Source: Sphingobacterium sp. B16(2022)
GTDB taxonomy: Bacteria > Bacteroidota > Bacteroidia > Sphingobacteriales > Sphingobacteriaceae
DNA: 64,000 nucleotides
Assembly: GCF_012030425.1 (NCBI RefSeq)
Contig: NZ_JAAUVN010000004.1
Coordinates: 372,001-436,000, forward strand
Direction: 5' to 3'
Position numbers and translations under genes: made by a program. Of the stretch, positions 43,282 through 51,314 are shown piece after piece. Each line of letters begins with the position of its first letter. Within the stretch, counting starts at the first letter, position 1. The notes under the pieces were generated by a model. It was not told where the DNA came from. It ran no database searches and saw only the letters and a program-made list of their open reading frames with translations.

Positions 43282-44051
43282 TGTCCATACTACAATCATT
43301 TGATTTAACAGGAAAAATAGCCCTTGTGACAGGTTGCAAAAGAGGAATTGGCAAAGCTATGGCCGAGGCATTAGCTGAGGCTGGAGCAGATATAATTGGT
43401 GTATCTGCAACATTAGAACTAGAAAATTCTGCTGTTCAAAAATCTATTGAATCTTTAGGTAGAAAATTCCATGCCTATCAATGTGATTTTTCAAAGCGAA
43501 ATGACTTGTATGCATTTATTACTAAGGTAAAAGAACAACATCCTGTCATTGATATATTAGTCAACAATGCCGGTAATATCTTACGCAAACCCGCAGCAGA
43601 ACATCCGGATGAGTATTGGGATGAAATTATCGAGATCAATCAAAATGCTCAGTTTATCTTAACCAGAGAAATAGGTAAAGACATGATTTCACGTGGAACA
43701 GGAAAGATCATATTTACAGCATCTTTACTCTCTTTTCAAGGCGGAATCAATGTACCTGGATATGCGGCTTCAAAAGGTGCGATTGCATCGCTCACGAAAG
43801 CTTTTGCAAATGAATGGGCCTCCAAAGGTGTCAATGTGAATGCTATTGCTCCGGGATATATTGCAACAGATAATACTGAGGCATTGCGCGATGATCCGGA
43901 GCGTTCTGCTTCTATCTTAGGTCGAATTCCTGCCGCAAGATGGGGAGAACCTCAAGACTTCAAAGGACCTATATTATTTCTGAGCTCTGAAGCGTCTAAC
44001 TATGTTCATGGAACAATTCTGACCGTAGATGGTGGCTGGATGGGTAGATAA
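43281..44051 (+). CDS. kduD: 2-dehydro-3-deoxy-D-gluconate 5-dehydrogenase
   Basis: KduD reduces the KduI product to 2-keto-3-deoxygluconate using NAD(P)H. It is a classical 256-residue short-chain dehydrogenase with cofactor motif ALVTGCKRGIGKAMAEAL (TGxxxGIG, ~15-32), NNAGN, and the catalytic Ser-Tyr-Lys in TASLLSFQG and GYAASKGAI. The C-terminus ends GTILTVDGGWMGR. It is the last gene of the operon, followed by a terminator. KdgK and KdgA, which would finish the pathway, are not in the window. Confidence 0.95.
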   Translation: MSILQSFDLTGKIALVTGCKRGIGKAMAEALAEAGADIIGVSATLELENSAVQKSIESLGRKFHAYQCDFSKRNDLYAFITKVKEQHPVIDILVNNAGNILRKPAAEHPDEYWDEIIEINQNAQFILTREIGKDMISRGTGKIIFTASLLSFQGGINVPGYAASKGAIASLTKAFANEWASKGVNVNAIAPGYIATDNTEALRDDPERSASILGRIPAARWGEPQDFKGPILFLSSEASNYVHGTILTVDGGWMGR

Positions 44052-44058
44052 CAAATAG

Positions 44059-44099
44059 ATGTAGAGAGATTTGTTTTTATTAGATCTCTCTACATTTTC
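44059..44099. terminator. Terminator between kduD and the FGE-like gene
   Basis: 12-bp perfect stem (ATGTAGAGAGAT with its complement), 13-base loop, T run. It overlaps the stop of the convergent gene. Confidence 0.75.
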
Positions 44100-44911
44100 T
44101 TGACTACTCGAAAGCCAAGATTACTAAAAGATGCATTTGGATTGACCGAACCTATGTATTGCGAATTAAAGGATACGCAACTATTTTTACTACACCACCA
44201 CGATCCCCCGCGTGCATGGGCAACTTTCCTACCTTTATCACGTTCTAATGCGCCTTCACAAAATTCAAACACATTACCATATACATCATATAAACCTAAA
44301 GGATTTGCTTTAAATGTTTTAATCGGTGATGTATAGAGATAACCATCCGTGGTATCGGCTACCAAATGATTTCTGCCATGCCATATATTGGCATAATTGA
44401 TGATTTTTTCTAAATCTACCCCTTCAAAATACTTTGTCTCCGAACCTGCTCTTGAAGCTACTTCCCATTCATCCAATGAGGGTAAACGAACCCCTGCCCA
44501 TTCGCAGTAAGCTACTGCATCCCGATAGGATATACAGGTAACAGGATGATTCATTTTATCTTTAATCCCGCCTCTACTTATTCCGTTTGGAAACCGCCAA
44601 TATGCCGTACTATCCTGTATCCATCGAAATTCTTCTAATCCGGGTTCAAAGACCATTGCATTACGAAATCGTTCTGCCAATGTGACATAATGCGTAGCAG
44701 AAACAAATGCAGCAAATGCTTCATTTGTTAATTCGGCTTCAGCAATAGCAAAAGCTGGAATTGAAACGGATCTTTTAGGATTATCCAAACTGATTGTATC
44801 ACCTAAAATATAAGTACCTGCCTCCACCGCAATAAACTTTTGTTCTTGGGCAAAAGAAGTATTCATGTATAAAAAAAATCCAATCAATAATATCCGAATG
44901 CTCTTCATCAT
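44090..44911 (-). CDS. Secreted formylglycine-generating-enzyme (SUMF1/FGE-sulfatase) family protein
   Basis: 273 residues with a signal peptide (ending TSFAQ, ~22). The FGE fold is clear: FIAVEAGTYILGD, TNEAFAAFVSATHY, HPVTCISYRDAVAYCEWAGV with RLPSLDEWEVASRAG, and PLGLYDVYGNVFEFCEG. The active-site signature RGGSWWCSKNSC keeps both cysteines (240 and 245) of copper-dependent FGE, which oxidises a sulfatase Cys to formylglycine. Many Bacteroidota relatives lack these and have other roles, so catalysis is plausible but not shown. No sulfatase is in the window. It overlaps the upstream paralogue gene by 4 bases. Confidence 0.85.
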   Translation of the reverse strand: MMKSIRILLIGFFLYMNTSFAQEQKFIAVEAGTYILGDTISLDNPKRSVSIPAFAIAEAELTNEAFAAFVSATHYVTLAERFRNAMVFEPGLEEFRWIQDSTAYWRFPNGISRGGIKDKMNHPVTCISYRDAVAYCEWAGVRLPSLDEWEVASRAGSETKYFEGVDLEKIINYANIWHGRNHLVADTTDGYLYTSPIKTFKANPLGLYDVYGNVFEFCEGALERDKGRKVAHARGGSWWCSKNSCVSFNSQYIGSVNPNASFSNLGFRVVKKM

Positions 44912-45663
44912 TTTGAAATTTTCTGATTATAATATTCCTGTGCCGTAGATAAGAGAAATTGTTCGTTTGCTGTATTGAAACGAACTGATGTCATATAATT
45001 AGCATCGCCCAAATACAATTTTCCATACATCGTAGATTTCAGATAAGGAGTGTACTGTTCTTTTTTTAATATTAAAGATAATACCGTCAAAACATCCCTA
45101 TCTTTCCTATTTGTTTGATAATAGCGAATCATAGCCGGGATACTTTCCCATGCAGAAATTTCGACAAGGGCCGATTTTAAATTGACACCCATATGTTTCT
45201 TTACAGCTATGGTTTCAAAAATCAATGTCTGTACTGTATCGCGATTTTGTTTGAGAAACTTATATTGATCCGCGCTCCAGTCGACTCCTGAAAGACGAAA
45301 GGTAAGTAACCCAAAGATCTTTTGATCTTCACCCCGACTTGTCATATCATCTATACAAGCCTGACTATATACTTCTGGATGAATCATAACATAGGTAAAC
45401 TGTTCTTTTAAATTCAATCGCTTAAATTCGTCCTTAGAAATAGCCGCGATGTAATCTGCAATCATTCCATCATCTTCTGGTTCTTTAATTTTTTTGATTA
45501 AAGATTCAACTTTTCTCAAACCAAACTCAGGTTTTGTCTCCTGCTCGCGGTATGCCCTATAGTTTCGATCAGCCTGCGTCGGTTCAACATAAACATGCTC
45601 TTGAGCAACTAATGTTGTACATAGACAAATCATAAAGAGACTTACACTAATTATTCGCTTCAT
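44908..45663 (-). CDS. Secreted protein of unknown function, paralogue 2
   Basis: 251 residues with a signal peptide (ending TLVAQ, ~20). I recognise no known domain. It is clearly a paralogue of the next gene upstream. Both share LKEQFTYVMIHPE-type sequence (LREKFTYVMIHAE in the other), a KIFGLLTFRLSGVDWS / RIFGQLETGFNEASWS block, MGVNLKSALVEISAW / MGINYKEAILEMNAW, and a matching C-terminal YGKLYLGDANY / YQKLYGTDAGY. It is mostly alpha-helical and periplasmic. It starts 1 base after its paralogue ends and overlaps the FGE-like gene by 4 bases. Confidence 0.8.
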   Translation of the reverse strand: MKRIISVSLFMICLCTTLVAQEHVYVEPTQADRNYRAYREQETKPEFGLRKVESLIKKIKEPEDDGMIADYIAAISKDEFKRLNLKEQFTYVMIHPEVYSQACIDDMTSRGEDQKIFGLLTFRLSGVDWSADQYKFLKQNRDTVQTLIFETIAVKKHMGVNLKSALVEISAWESIPAMIRYYQTNRKDRDVLTVLSLILKKEQYTPYLKSTMYGKLYLGDANYMTSVRFNTANEQFLLSTAQEYYNQKISK

Positions 45664-45664
45664 A

Positions 45665-46423
45665 TTATTTCTTTTTTACTTTGTAGTAACGATTTGCCCG
45701 CTCACAAATTAAATCCTCATTTGCTTTATTATAGTTCAAGTAGGCATAATAACCAGCATCTGTACCATACAATTTCTGATAGGATACTGAATTGAGGAAT
45801 TCTTCATATTCGCCACGTTTCATTAATAGCATCAGTAAGGTTAGTGCATCTTTATCCTTTGGTGTATTTTTAACATACGTAATGATAAAAGGAATCATGT
45901 TCCAAGCATTCATTTCTAAAATTGCTTCTTTGTAGTTAATGCCCATCCATTTGCTCCGTCCAACTGATTCTTGAATGAGTCTCAATACCGAGTCTCGATT
46001 TTCAAGAAGAAAGTCAGCTTGTCTCTGGCTCCAGCTCGCCTCATTAAATCCCGTTTCAAGCTGTCCGAAAATGCGTTTCTGAAGATCATTTTGATATTCT
46101 GGAATAGCACAATTCTGTTGAGAAAGTTCTGCATGGATCATTACATAAGTAAATTTCTCTCTTAGGCTCAGTCCATTAAACTGCGAAGCACTTATCGCCT
46201 CAAAACCTCCATCAGAGCTTCCTTCTGGATCTTCTTTAAATGTAATATTTGATATTAACGTCTTGATTTTCGTCAGTCCGTACGGCGGTATAGTCATTTT
46301 AGTGCGCAATTCGTATCCTTTTTCATCCCTAGTATAAGAACTTCCATCATCCTCGTTCGTCTGAGCAAATGATTTTATAAAGCCTGAAAAAAGGAGAATC
46401 AATAATATTAAATGATGTTTCAT
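45665..46423 (-). CDS. Secreted protein of unknown function, paralogue 1
   Basis: 252 residues with a signal peptide (ending KSFAQ, ~21). Nothing in it matches a family I know. It aligns over its full length with the following gene (same order of FTYVMIH, IFG, MG(I/V)N and KLY blocks), so the pair arose by tandem duplication. The unusual Gly/Ser/Asp-rich stretch KEDPEGSSDGGFEAISASQF replaces EPEDDGMIADYIAAISKDEF of its partner. It is the first gene of the three-gene unit ending with the FGE-like protein. Confidence 0.8.
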   Translation of the reverse strand: MKHHLILLILLFSGFIKSFAQTNEDDGSSYTRDEKGYELRTKMTIPPYGLTKIKTLISNITFKEDPEGSSDGGFEAISASQFNGLSLREKFTYVMIHAELSQQNCAIPEYQNDLQKRIFGQLETGFNEASWSQRQADFLLENRDSVLRLIQESVGRSKWMGINYKEAILEMNAWNMIPFIITYVKNTPKDKDALTLLMLLMKRGEYEEFLNSVSYQKLYGTDAGYYAYLNYNKANEDLICERANRYYKVKKK

Positions 46424-46595
46424 TGTTTTAATATAAGTTAGTCCAGTTGTCCATTTAAAATTTATTGAAGATATGAATAAACTGTTATATAAAAATACAG
46501 ACCATAGTACTAGTCATTTCTCTTCTATTTGCAGTAAATACTAAATTATGATTATCTTAAAATAATATTTCTAAGCTAATACAAATAAACAAACA

Positions 46596-47120
46596 ATGCT
46601 ACATTCAAAAAACAGTCCAATTTTCAAGTTTTTTTTATTACCCGTACTTGTATCGTTCTCATTTATTTCGTGCCAAAACACGATTAAAGAAAAGATAAAG
46701 AATGATGATGTCATCGAATTCAATGGTGATGATCAAGCCATGAATCAGGCCATCCTCGAAGCAAATAAAACGTTTCAGAATTTTGAAACTTCTTTTAAGG
46801 ATCCCCAGGAAGGATACGAGAGTTTTGCTATCAAAGTAAGATTCGATACAGAAGATGGGGGTGGTGAACATATCTGGGTGGGTAACCTAACCTCAGATGG
46901 CAAATCATATCGTGGTACCGTTAATAATGAACCGCAACTAACTAAGGTTGTAAAATATGGTGATCAAGTAACAATAGATCCGCAACGGATCTCTGATTGG
47001 ATGTATCTAGATAAAGGGGTCCTAAAAGGTGGATATACCATCCGTGTTATGAAAAAGAACCTATCTGAAGAAGAAAAAAAAGCTTTTGATCAGGAAGTTG
47101 GATTTATTATAGAAGATTGA
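46596..47120 (+). CDS. DUF2314 domain lipoprotein
   Basis: 174 residues with a lipoprotein signal and lipid Cys at about residue 26 (SFSFISC). The DUF2314 domain follows: MNQAILEANKTFQNFETSF, FAIKVRFDTEDGGGEHIWVG, then YRGTVNNEPQ and ISDWMYLDKGVLKGGYTIRV. The function of DUF2314 is unknown, and members are found as antirestriction-like or immunity-type neighbours only occasionally. Here it is a single gene divergent from the paralogue pair, ending at a palindromic terminator. Confidence 0.9.
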   Translation: MLHSKNSPIFKFFLLPVLVSFSFISCQNTIKEKIKNDDVIEFNGDDQAMNQAILEANKTFQNFETSFKDPQEGYESFAIKVRFDTEDGGGEHIWVGNLTSDGKSYRGTVNNEPQLTKVVKYGDQVTIDPQRISDWMYLDKGVLKGGYTIRVMKKNLSEEEKKAFDQEVGFIIED

Positions 47121-47122
47121 AG

Positions 47123-47163
47123 TTCATAAAAAAGGCGAAACTTAAGTTTCGCCTTTTTATGAA
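47123..47163. terminator. Bidirectional terminator, nearly perfect palindrome
   Basis: About 20-base arms (core AAGGCGAAACTT with its complement) with one extra A on the left. It separates the DUF2314 gene from convergent nadD, whose stop lies inside it. Confidence 0.85.
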
Positions 47164-47732
47164 TATAGTCCTTTTTTTTCGATAAACTCAATGACTTTAT
47201 CCGGAGTATAGAATTTGATATTGCTCCCCTCTTTCACCGCTTGTCGAAGAAAGGTAGAAGACAATTCCATCATCGGTGTTTGTGTCAGGGTTATTGACGG
47301 ATGTTCTTTCATTGTACCGCCATTATATCCAGGTCTTGGATAAACATAGATATGATAATCCCTTAAAATAATATCGTGATTCTTCCACTTTGAAAAGGTC
47401 TCTAAAATATCTTCACCCATAATTAAAACAAATTCATGCGTGGGATATTTTTCTGCCAGATGTGTTAAAGTATCGATGGTATACGAGGGTTGCGGTAAAC
47501 TAAATTCAATGGAACTTGCCTTTAAATTTTCGGTCTCTTCAATTGCCAGATTAACCATCTCTAAACGGTCGTACATATTACCAAGGCTCTCTTTCTTTTT
47601 AAATGGATTTTGTGGGGATACCACAAACCAAACTTCGTCCAGCTCAGTATAGTTGGCCATATAATTGGCAATAATCAAATGCCCAACATGAACTGGATTA
47701 AAAGACCCGAAGAATAATCCGACTTTAGCCAT
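47157..47732 (-). CDS. nadD: Nicotinate-nucleotide adenylyltransferase
   Basis: NadD adenylates nicotinate mononucleotide in NAD synthesis. The 191-residue Rossmann protein shows GLFFGSFNPVHVGHL with the HxGH catalytic motif (~18-21), WFVVSPQNPFKKK, and the phosphate-binding LSSTFLRQAVKEG (~163-175). It shares one base with the end of gmk (TAATG), so it is translationally coupled. It is the last gene of the yicC-gmk-nadD unit. Confidence 0.96.
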   Translation of the reverse strand: MAKVGLFFGSFNPVHVGHLIIANYMANYTELDEVWFVVSPQNPFKKKESLGNMYDRLEMVNLAIEETENLKASSIEFSLPQPSYTIDTLTHLAEKYPTHEFVLIMGEDILETFSKWKNHDIILRDYHIYVYPRPGYNGGTMKEHPSITLTQTPMMELSSTFLRQAVKEGSNIKFYTPDKVIEFIEKKGLYS

Positions 47733-48304
47733 TACTTTTTATTCAGAAAGTCCATTACCAATTTCTCTGCTTCCACAACAGCAACATCCAAATCATAATT
47801 TTTTAAAATCACATCAAACTTATCTGCATAGGATAATTCGGATTCAGCTTTTGCAAAACGTTCCTGCAATTTTTCTTCAGAGTCTGTTCCTCTACCACGC
47901 AGGCGTGCTTTTAAAACTTCTAAGGAAGGAGGTTGCACAAAAATAGATAAGGCTTCGTCTGGAAACTTTGAACGCAAACGAAGTCCTCCAATCACATCAA
48001 TATCAAAAATAACATGTTTACCCTGTGCCCAGATACGTTCTACTTCAGAACGTAATGTTCCATAAAATGTACCTGAATATACTTCTTCGAATTCGATGAA
48101 CTCTTGTTTCGCAATCTTATGTAGAAAGTCTTCTTTTGATATAAAGTAATAATCTTTGCCATCTATTTCTTCACCGCGCGGTTCGCGTGTACTAGCAGAA
48201 ATAGAAAACTCCAACTTATCACCATGTTTACTTAATAGATTCTTTACGATTGTTGTTTTACCTGCTCCTGATGGTGCCGAGAATATAATTAACTTACCTG
48301 CCAT
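47732..48304 (-). CDS. gmk: Guanylate kinase
   Basis: Gmk phosphorylates GMP to GDP. The 190 residues start MAGKLIIFSAPSGAGKTTIV (P-loop), then ISASTREPRGEEIDGKDYYF for GMP binding and a lid region ARLRGRGTDSEEKLQERFAK. The length is typical. It lies 2 bases after yicC and shares one base with nadD. Confidence 0.97.
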   Translation of the reverse strand: MAGKLIIFSAPSGAGKTTIVKNLLSKHGDKLEFSISASTREPRGEEIDGKDYYFISKEDFLHKIAKQEFIEFEEVYSGTFYGTLRSEVERIWAQGKHVIFDIDVIGGLRLRSKFPDEALSIFVQPPSLEVLKARLRGRGTDSEEKLQERFAKAESELSYADKFDVILKNYDLDVAVVEAEKLVMDFLNKK

Positions 48305-48306
48305 TC

Positions 48307-49182
48307 CTATAATACGTTGAGCAATTGCTCTTTAATTTTTTCTAATTCTTCTTTCATTTTTACCACGATCTGCTGAATACCAGCGTGGTTGGCTTTTGAT
48401 CCTAGCGTATTGATCTCTCTACCCATTTCTTGAGAAATAAATCCTAATTTCTTACCATTAGAATCAGATGCTTTCAAAGCTTTTTGAAAATAGGTACAGT
48501 GAGAGCGTAGACGAACTTTCTCTTCTGTTATATCTAATTTGTCGATATAATAGATCAATTCTTGTTCGAAACGGTTTTTATCAACGTTTTCCTTACCTAC
48601 AGTTTCCTCCAGGTAATGGCCTATACGTTCGCGTATTAAAGGAATACGGTCCATTTCAACAGCTTCGACTTCTGTTAAATAAGTTAAGATCAATTCAACA
48701 CGATCTGTCAGGTCCTGTGAAAGAACTGCTCCTTCATCTGCTCTGAAAATATTAAATTGCTCTACTGCCGCGTAAAATGCTTCTAATAATAATCGTGATT
48801 CTTCTTCATCAACTTCATTATCATTATTAGCAATTACTTCGGGCATATTAAGAGCCAATTCGAAAAGAGAAACTTGTTTATCTCCCAGTTCAAAAGCAAT
48901 TTGTTGTAATTGAGTATAGTATTTTTTTAGCAAATCTGCATTAATTGTCGATGCTTTTGCCGTTTGATCAGAATATTCAACGTTTACAGAAAGGTTCACC
49001 TTACCTCTTTCAATAAGTTTACTGCACTCTGTACGTAAAGTCAATTCCTTGTCCGAAACTGCTTTTGGTAAACGCAGATTTAATTCAAGAAATTTAGAAT
49101 TCAAGGATTTAATCTCGACGCTGTACTTAACTTTTCCATTGTCTTTTACAGCTGTGCCGTATCCTGTCATTGATTTTATCAT
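48307..49182 (-). CDS. yicC: YicC/YloC family endoribonuclease
   Basis: YicC proteins are RNA-cleaving enzymes that affect small-RNA turnover and stress survival. The true start is MIKSMTGYGTAVKDNG, matching the invariant MTGYG opening; the ATG at 49206 would add 8 residues and lies upstream of the -7 box. The core shows VEIKSLNSKFLELNLRLPK (~27-45). The C-terminal signature is KKLGFISQEMGREINTLGSK followed by ANHAGIQQIVVKMKEELEKI. 291 residues. It is the first gene of the unit with gmk and nadD, a widely conserved order. Confidence 0.95.
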   Translation of the reverse strand: MIKSMTGYGTAVKDNGKVKYSVEIKSLNSKFLELNLRLPKAVSDKELTLRTECSKLIERGKVNLSVNVEYSDQTAKASTINADLLKKYYTQLQQIAFELGDKQVSLFELALNMPEVIANNDNEVDEEESRLLLEAFYAAVEQFNIFRADEGAVLSQDLTDRVELILTYLTEVEAVEMDRIPLIRERIGHYLEETVGKENVDKNRFEQELIYYIDKLDITEEKVRLRSHCTYFQKALKASDSNGKKLGFISQEMGREINTLGSKANHAGIQQIVVKMKEELEKIKEQLLNVL

Positions 49183-49185
49183 ATG

Positions 49186-49193
49186 CAAAGGTA
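49186..49193 (-). promoter_or_regulatory. -7 promoter box abutting yicC
   Basis: TACCTTTG, separated from the yicC ATG by only CAT. It fixes the start at 49182 and implies a leaderless mRNA. No TTG at the usual -33 distance. Confidence 0.5.
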
Positions 49194-49240
49194 AGAAACA
49201 TTCCAATAATGCATAATATCAAGACTATAAATTGATTAAT

Positions 49241-49810
49241 TTACCAATCATGCTTGGCAATAATGACACATAAATAACTTTTTTGATGTCCTTTCTTTCC
49301 TGTAGTAACAAAACCAATACCGATATCATATAAAGAGGCATTCCATTCGTCCATCCCTAATAGATGTTTTCGATGATGATAACCGGGCGCTTCTTTACCA
49401 ATAATTAAACCTTTTATTGCGTCTGTGGCACTTGGCCAATTCCAGGCAATAGACTCAAAATTATTTGCGCGCTTATTTTTTAGCCATTTGGCATTCAAAT
49501 CATAACCTGCTTGCTGCATATAATAATTAGGACCTATACCATCTGGATTGACATGGTCAAAATAATTTCGCTTTGCCATATCCTTGGCCCGCGATTCGGC
49601 AACCTCAGCGAGCCTCTTATTCCAATTCAGTGACTTTTGTGTCACTTTATTCAAATTGAATAGACCGAGCTTCTTTTTATACCGTTCAGGATTTTTACGG
49701 ATTTCATTAAGAAGATGATAGGCTTCTTTTGCCTGCTTTTTTTCGACTCTTACTTGTGCTGATGATAATGAAAATAGTAGACTTAAACTGAAAATTAATA
49801 GGTACTTCAT
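49241..49810 (-). CDS. CAP domain (SCP-like) secreted protein
   Basis: 189 residues from MKYLLIFSLSLLFSLSSAQV, a clear signal peptide; the ATG at 49846 would add 12 residues before the signal. The CAP domain shows LLNEIRKNPERYKKK, LNWNKRLAEVAESRAKDMA, and the His/Glu/His cavity residues in NYFDHVNPDG, NFESIAWNW and YHHRKHLLG. These could bind metal. CAP proteins are extracellular with varied roles; no activity can be assigned. It is a single gene. Confidence 0.92.
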   Translation of the reverse strand: MKYLLIFSLSLLFSLSSAQVRVEKKQAKEAYHLLNEIRKNPERYKKKLGLFNLNKVTQKSLNWNKRLAEVAESRAKDMAKRNYFDHVNPDGIGPNYYMQQAGYDLNAKWLKNKRANNFESIAWNWPSATDAIKGLIIGKEAPGYHHRKHLLGMDEWNASLYDIGIGFVTTGKKGHQKSYLCVIIAKHDW

Positions 49811-49874
49811 GTAAATAAATAGATGCTTCGTGTGAAATTCTTTCACAAAATAGACTCAAAAAAGGATCTTAGGT

Positions 49875-50522
49875 TTAGACCGTAGAAGATTTTTTATGAT
49901 TAAAAAACTGTACCAGCACAGGTACAGCACTAATGATGATAACCAGGAAGACGACCAAAGAGAAATTATTCCTAACCATTGGGATTTGTCCAAAAAAATA
50001 TCCTCCTAATAAAAATAAAGTGACCCATAATAGCCCTCCAAAAATATTATAGGTACCAAATTTAACATAAGTCATGTGGCTAACTCCTGCAAAAAAGGGT
50101 GCAAATGTGCGTACTATTGGAACAAAGCGGGCATAGATAATAGCTCTATTACCATGTTTAGTATAAAAAGACTGGGTGTTGATTAAATATTCGGGTTTAA
50201 ATATTTTAGACTTTGACCTGAAAACTCGATGTCCCAAATATTTTCCAATTTCATAATTAACAAAGTCTCCTAAAACTGCTGCTGTCACTAACACCAACCA
50301 AAATAAAGACAAAGATAGATCGCTTTCTGGAAGAGCAATAATAGCTCCTAATGCAAATAATACCGAATCTCCTGGTAAAAATGGTGTTATAACAAGACCT
50401 GTTTCAGCAAACACAATTAAGAATATAATCAGATAAGTCCATCCTTGATAATCATGAACAATTTGAATAAGATGTTTATCAATATGTAAAATAAAATCAA
50501 TGAGATTTGTGATAATATCCAT
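49875..50522 (-). CDS. DedA family membrane protein, copy 1
   Basis: 215 residues with about five or six hydrophobic segments. DedA proteins move undecaprenyl-phosphate or phospholipids across the inner membrane. The hallmark acidic and basic residues are seen in FAETGLVITPFLPGDSVLF (~39-57) and in IYARFVPIVRTFAPFFAGVS (~129-148). It is about half identical by eye to the next DedA gene. The pair lies in tandem on the same strand, separated by 122 bases including a terminator. Confidence 0.93.
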   Translation of the reverse strand: MDIITNLIDFILHIDKHLIQIVHDYQGWTYLIIFLIVFAETGLVITPFLPGDSVLFALGAIIALPESDLSLSLFWLVLVTAAVLGDFVNYEIGKYLGHRVFRSKSKIFKPEYLINTQSFYTKHGNRAIIYARFVPIVRTFAPFFAGVSHMTYVKFGTYNIFGGLLWVTLFLLGGYFFGQIPMVRNNFSLVVFLVIIISAVPVLVQFFNHKKSSTV

Positions 50523-50630
50523 TTAAAATGCATGTTTAATAAAATCAAACACTTACTGTTTTGATCATCGAACCTTATTGGGTTACAAATACCTTATTTT
50601 ATGATATGATACTAAAAAATTGCCTGTAAT

Positions 50631-50656
50631 AAAAAAGGAAGCTTTTAGGCTTCCTT
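50631..50656 (-). terminator. Terminator between the two DedA genes
   Basis: 8-bp stem AAGGAAGC with GCTTCCTT, six-base loop, T run on the minus strand. It ends transcripts of the upstream DedA copy. Confidence 0.8.
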
Positions 50657-51304
50657 CTTACTTTTAAATTTTTCTTTTAAGACTTCAAAGACAATCGGCA
50701 ATACTGATAATAAGATAATCAACAGCACTACTTTTGAAAAATTATCTCTGATGATCGGTATATTACCTAAAAAATATCCTGCTAATGTAATCCCTACGAC
50801 CCAGAGAATTGCTCCAATAACATTATAAGTTATAAAAGTGCCATAATGCATTCTTCCAATTCCTCCTACAAATGGAGCCAGTGTTCTGACAATAGGCACA
50901 AAGCGTGCAATTACAATTGTTTTACTACCATACTTTTCATAAAAAGTATGTGTCTTTTGAATCTGCTCGTCTTTGATTACCTGCTTACCAAATAGTTTAA
51001 ATTTGGTCATCTGCATTCCAAATCGCTTCCCGATGGCATAATTAAGAGAATCTCCCGATACCGCGGCTACTAATAAGATAGCAATCATCAACCAGACATT
51101 AAGTTCATTTGGCTGTGCTGCTAGCATTCCTGCTGCAAATAGTAAAGAATCGCCTGGTAAAAATGGCATCACAACAACTCCTGTTTCAACAAAAATGATC
51201 AGAAATAAGATGAGATATGTCCACGTTTTATAATCATTTACGATCTCAAGTAAATGTTTATCAATATGCAGAACAAAATCAATGATATGCGCTATAACCT
51301 CCAA
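50645..51304 (-). CDS. DedA family membrane protein, copy 2
   Basis: 219 residues. It begins MEVIAHIIDFVLHIDKHLLE, closely matching MDIITNLIDFILHIDKHLIQ of the neighbouring copy. Motifs are FVETGVVVMPFLPGDSLLF and IARFVPIVRTLAPFVGGIGR, with the conserved Glu, Asp and two Arg of the family. The basic C-terminus (KEKFKSKKEA) is cytoplasmic. It follows dnaN by 10 bases, so it may be read from the dnaN transcript. Confidence 0.93.
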   Translation of the reverse strand: MEVIAHIIDFVLHIDKHLLEIVNDYKTWTYLILFLIIFVETGVVVMPFLPGDSLLFAAGMLAAQPNELNVWLMIAILLVAAVSGDSLNYAIGKRFGMQMTKFKLFGKQVIKDEQIQKTHTFYEKYGSKTIVIARFVPIVRTLAPFVGGIGRMHYGTFITYNVIGAILWVVGITLAGYFLGNIPIIRDNFSKVVLLIILLSVLPIVFEVLKEKFKSKKEA

Positions 51305-51314
51305 AACAGTGCGA

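Noticed and set aside
44090..47120. Possible defence or toxin-immunity island (FGE-like, paralogues, DUF2314)
   Set aside because: All products have export signals, none has nuclease, ATPase or toxin motifs, and no mobile-element marks flank the region.
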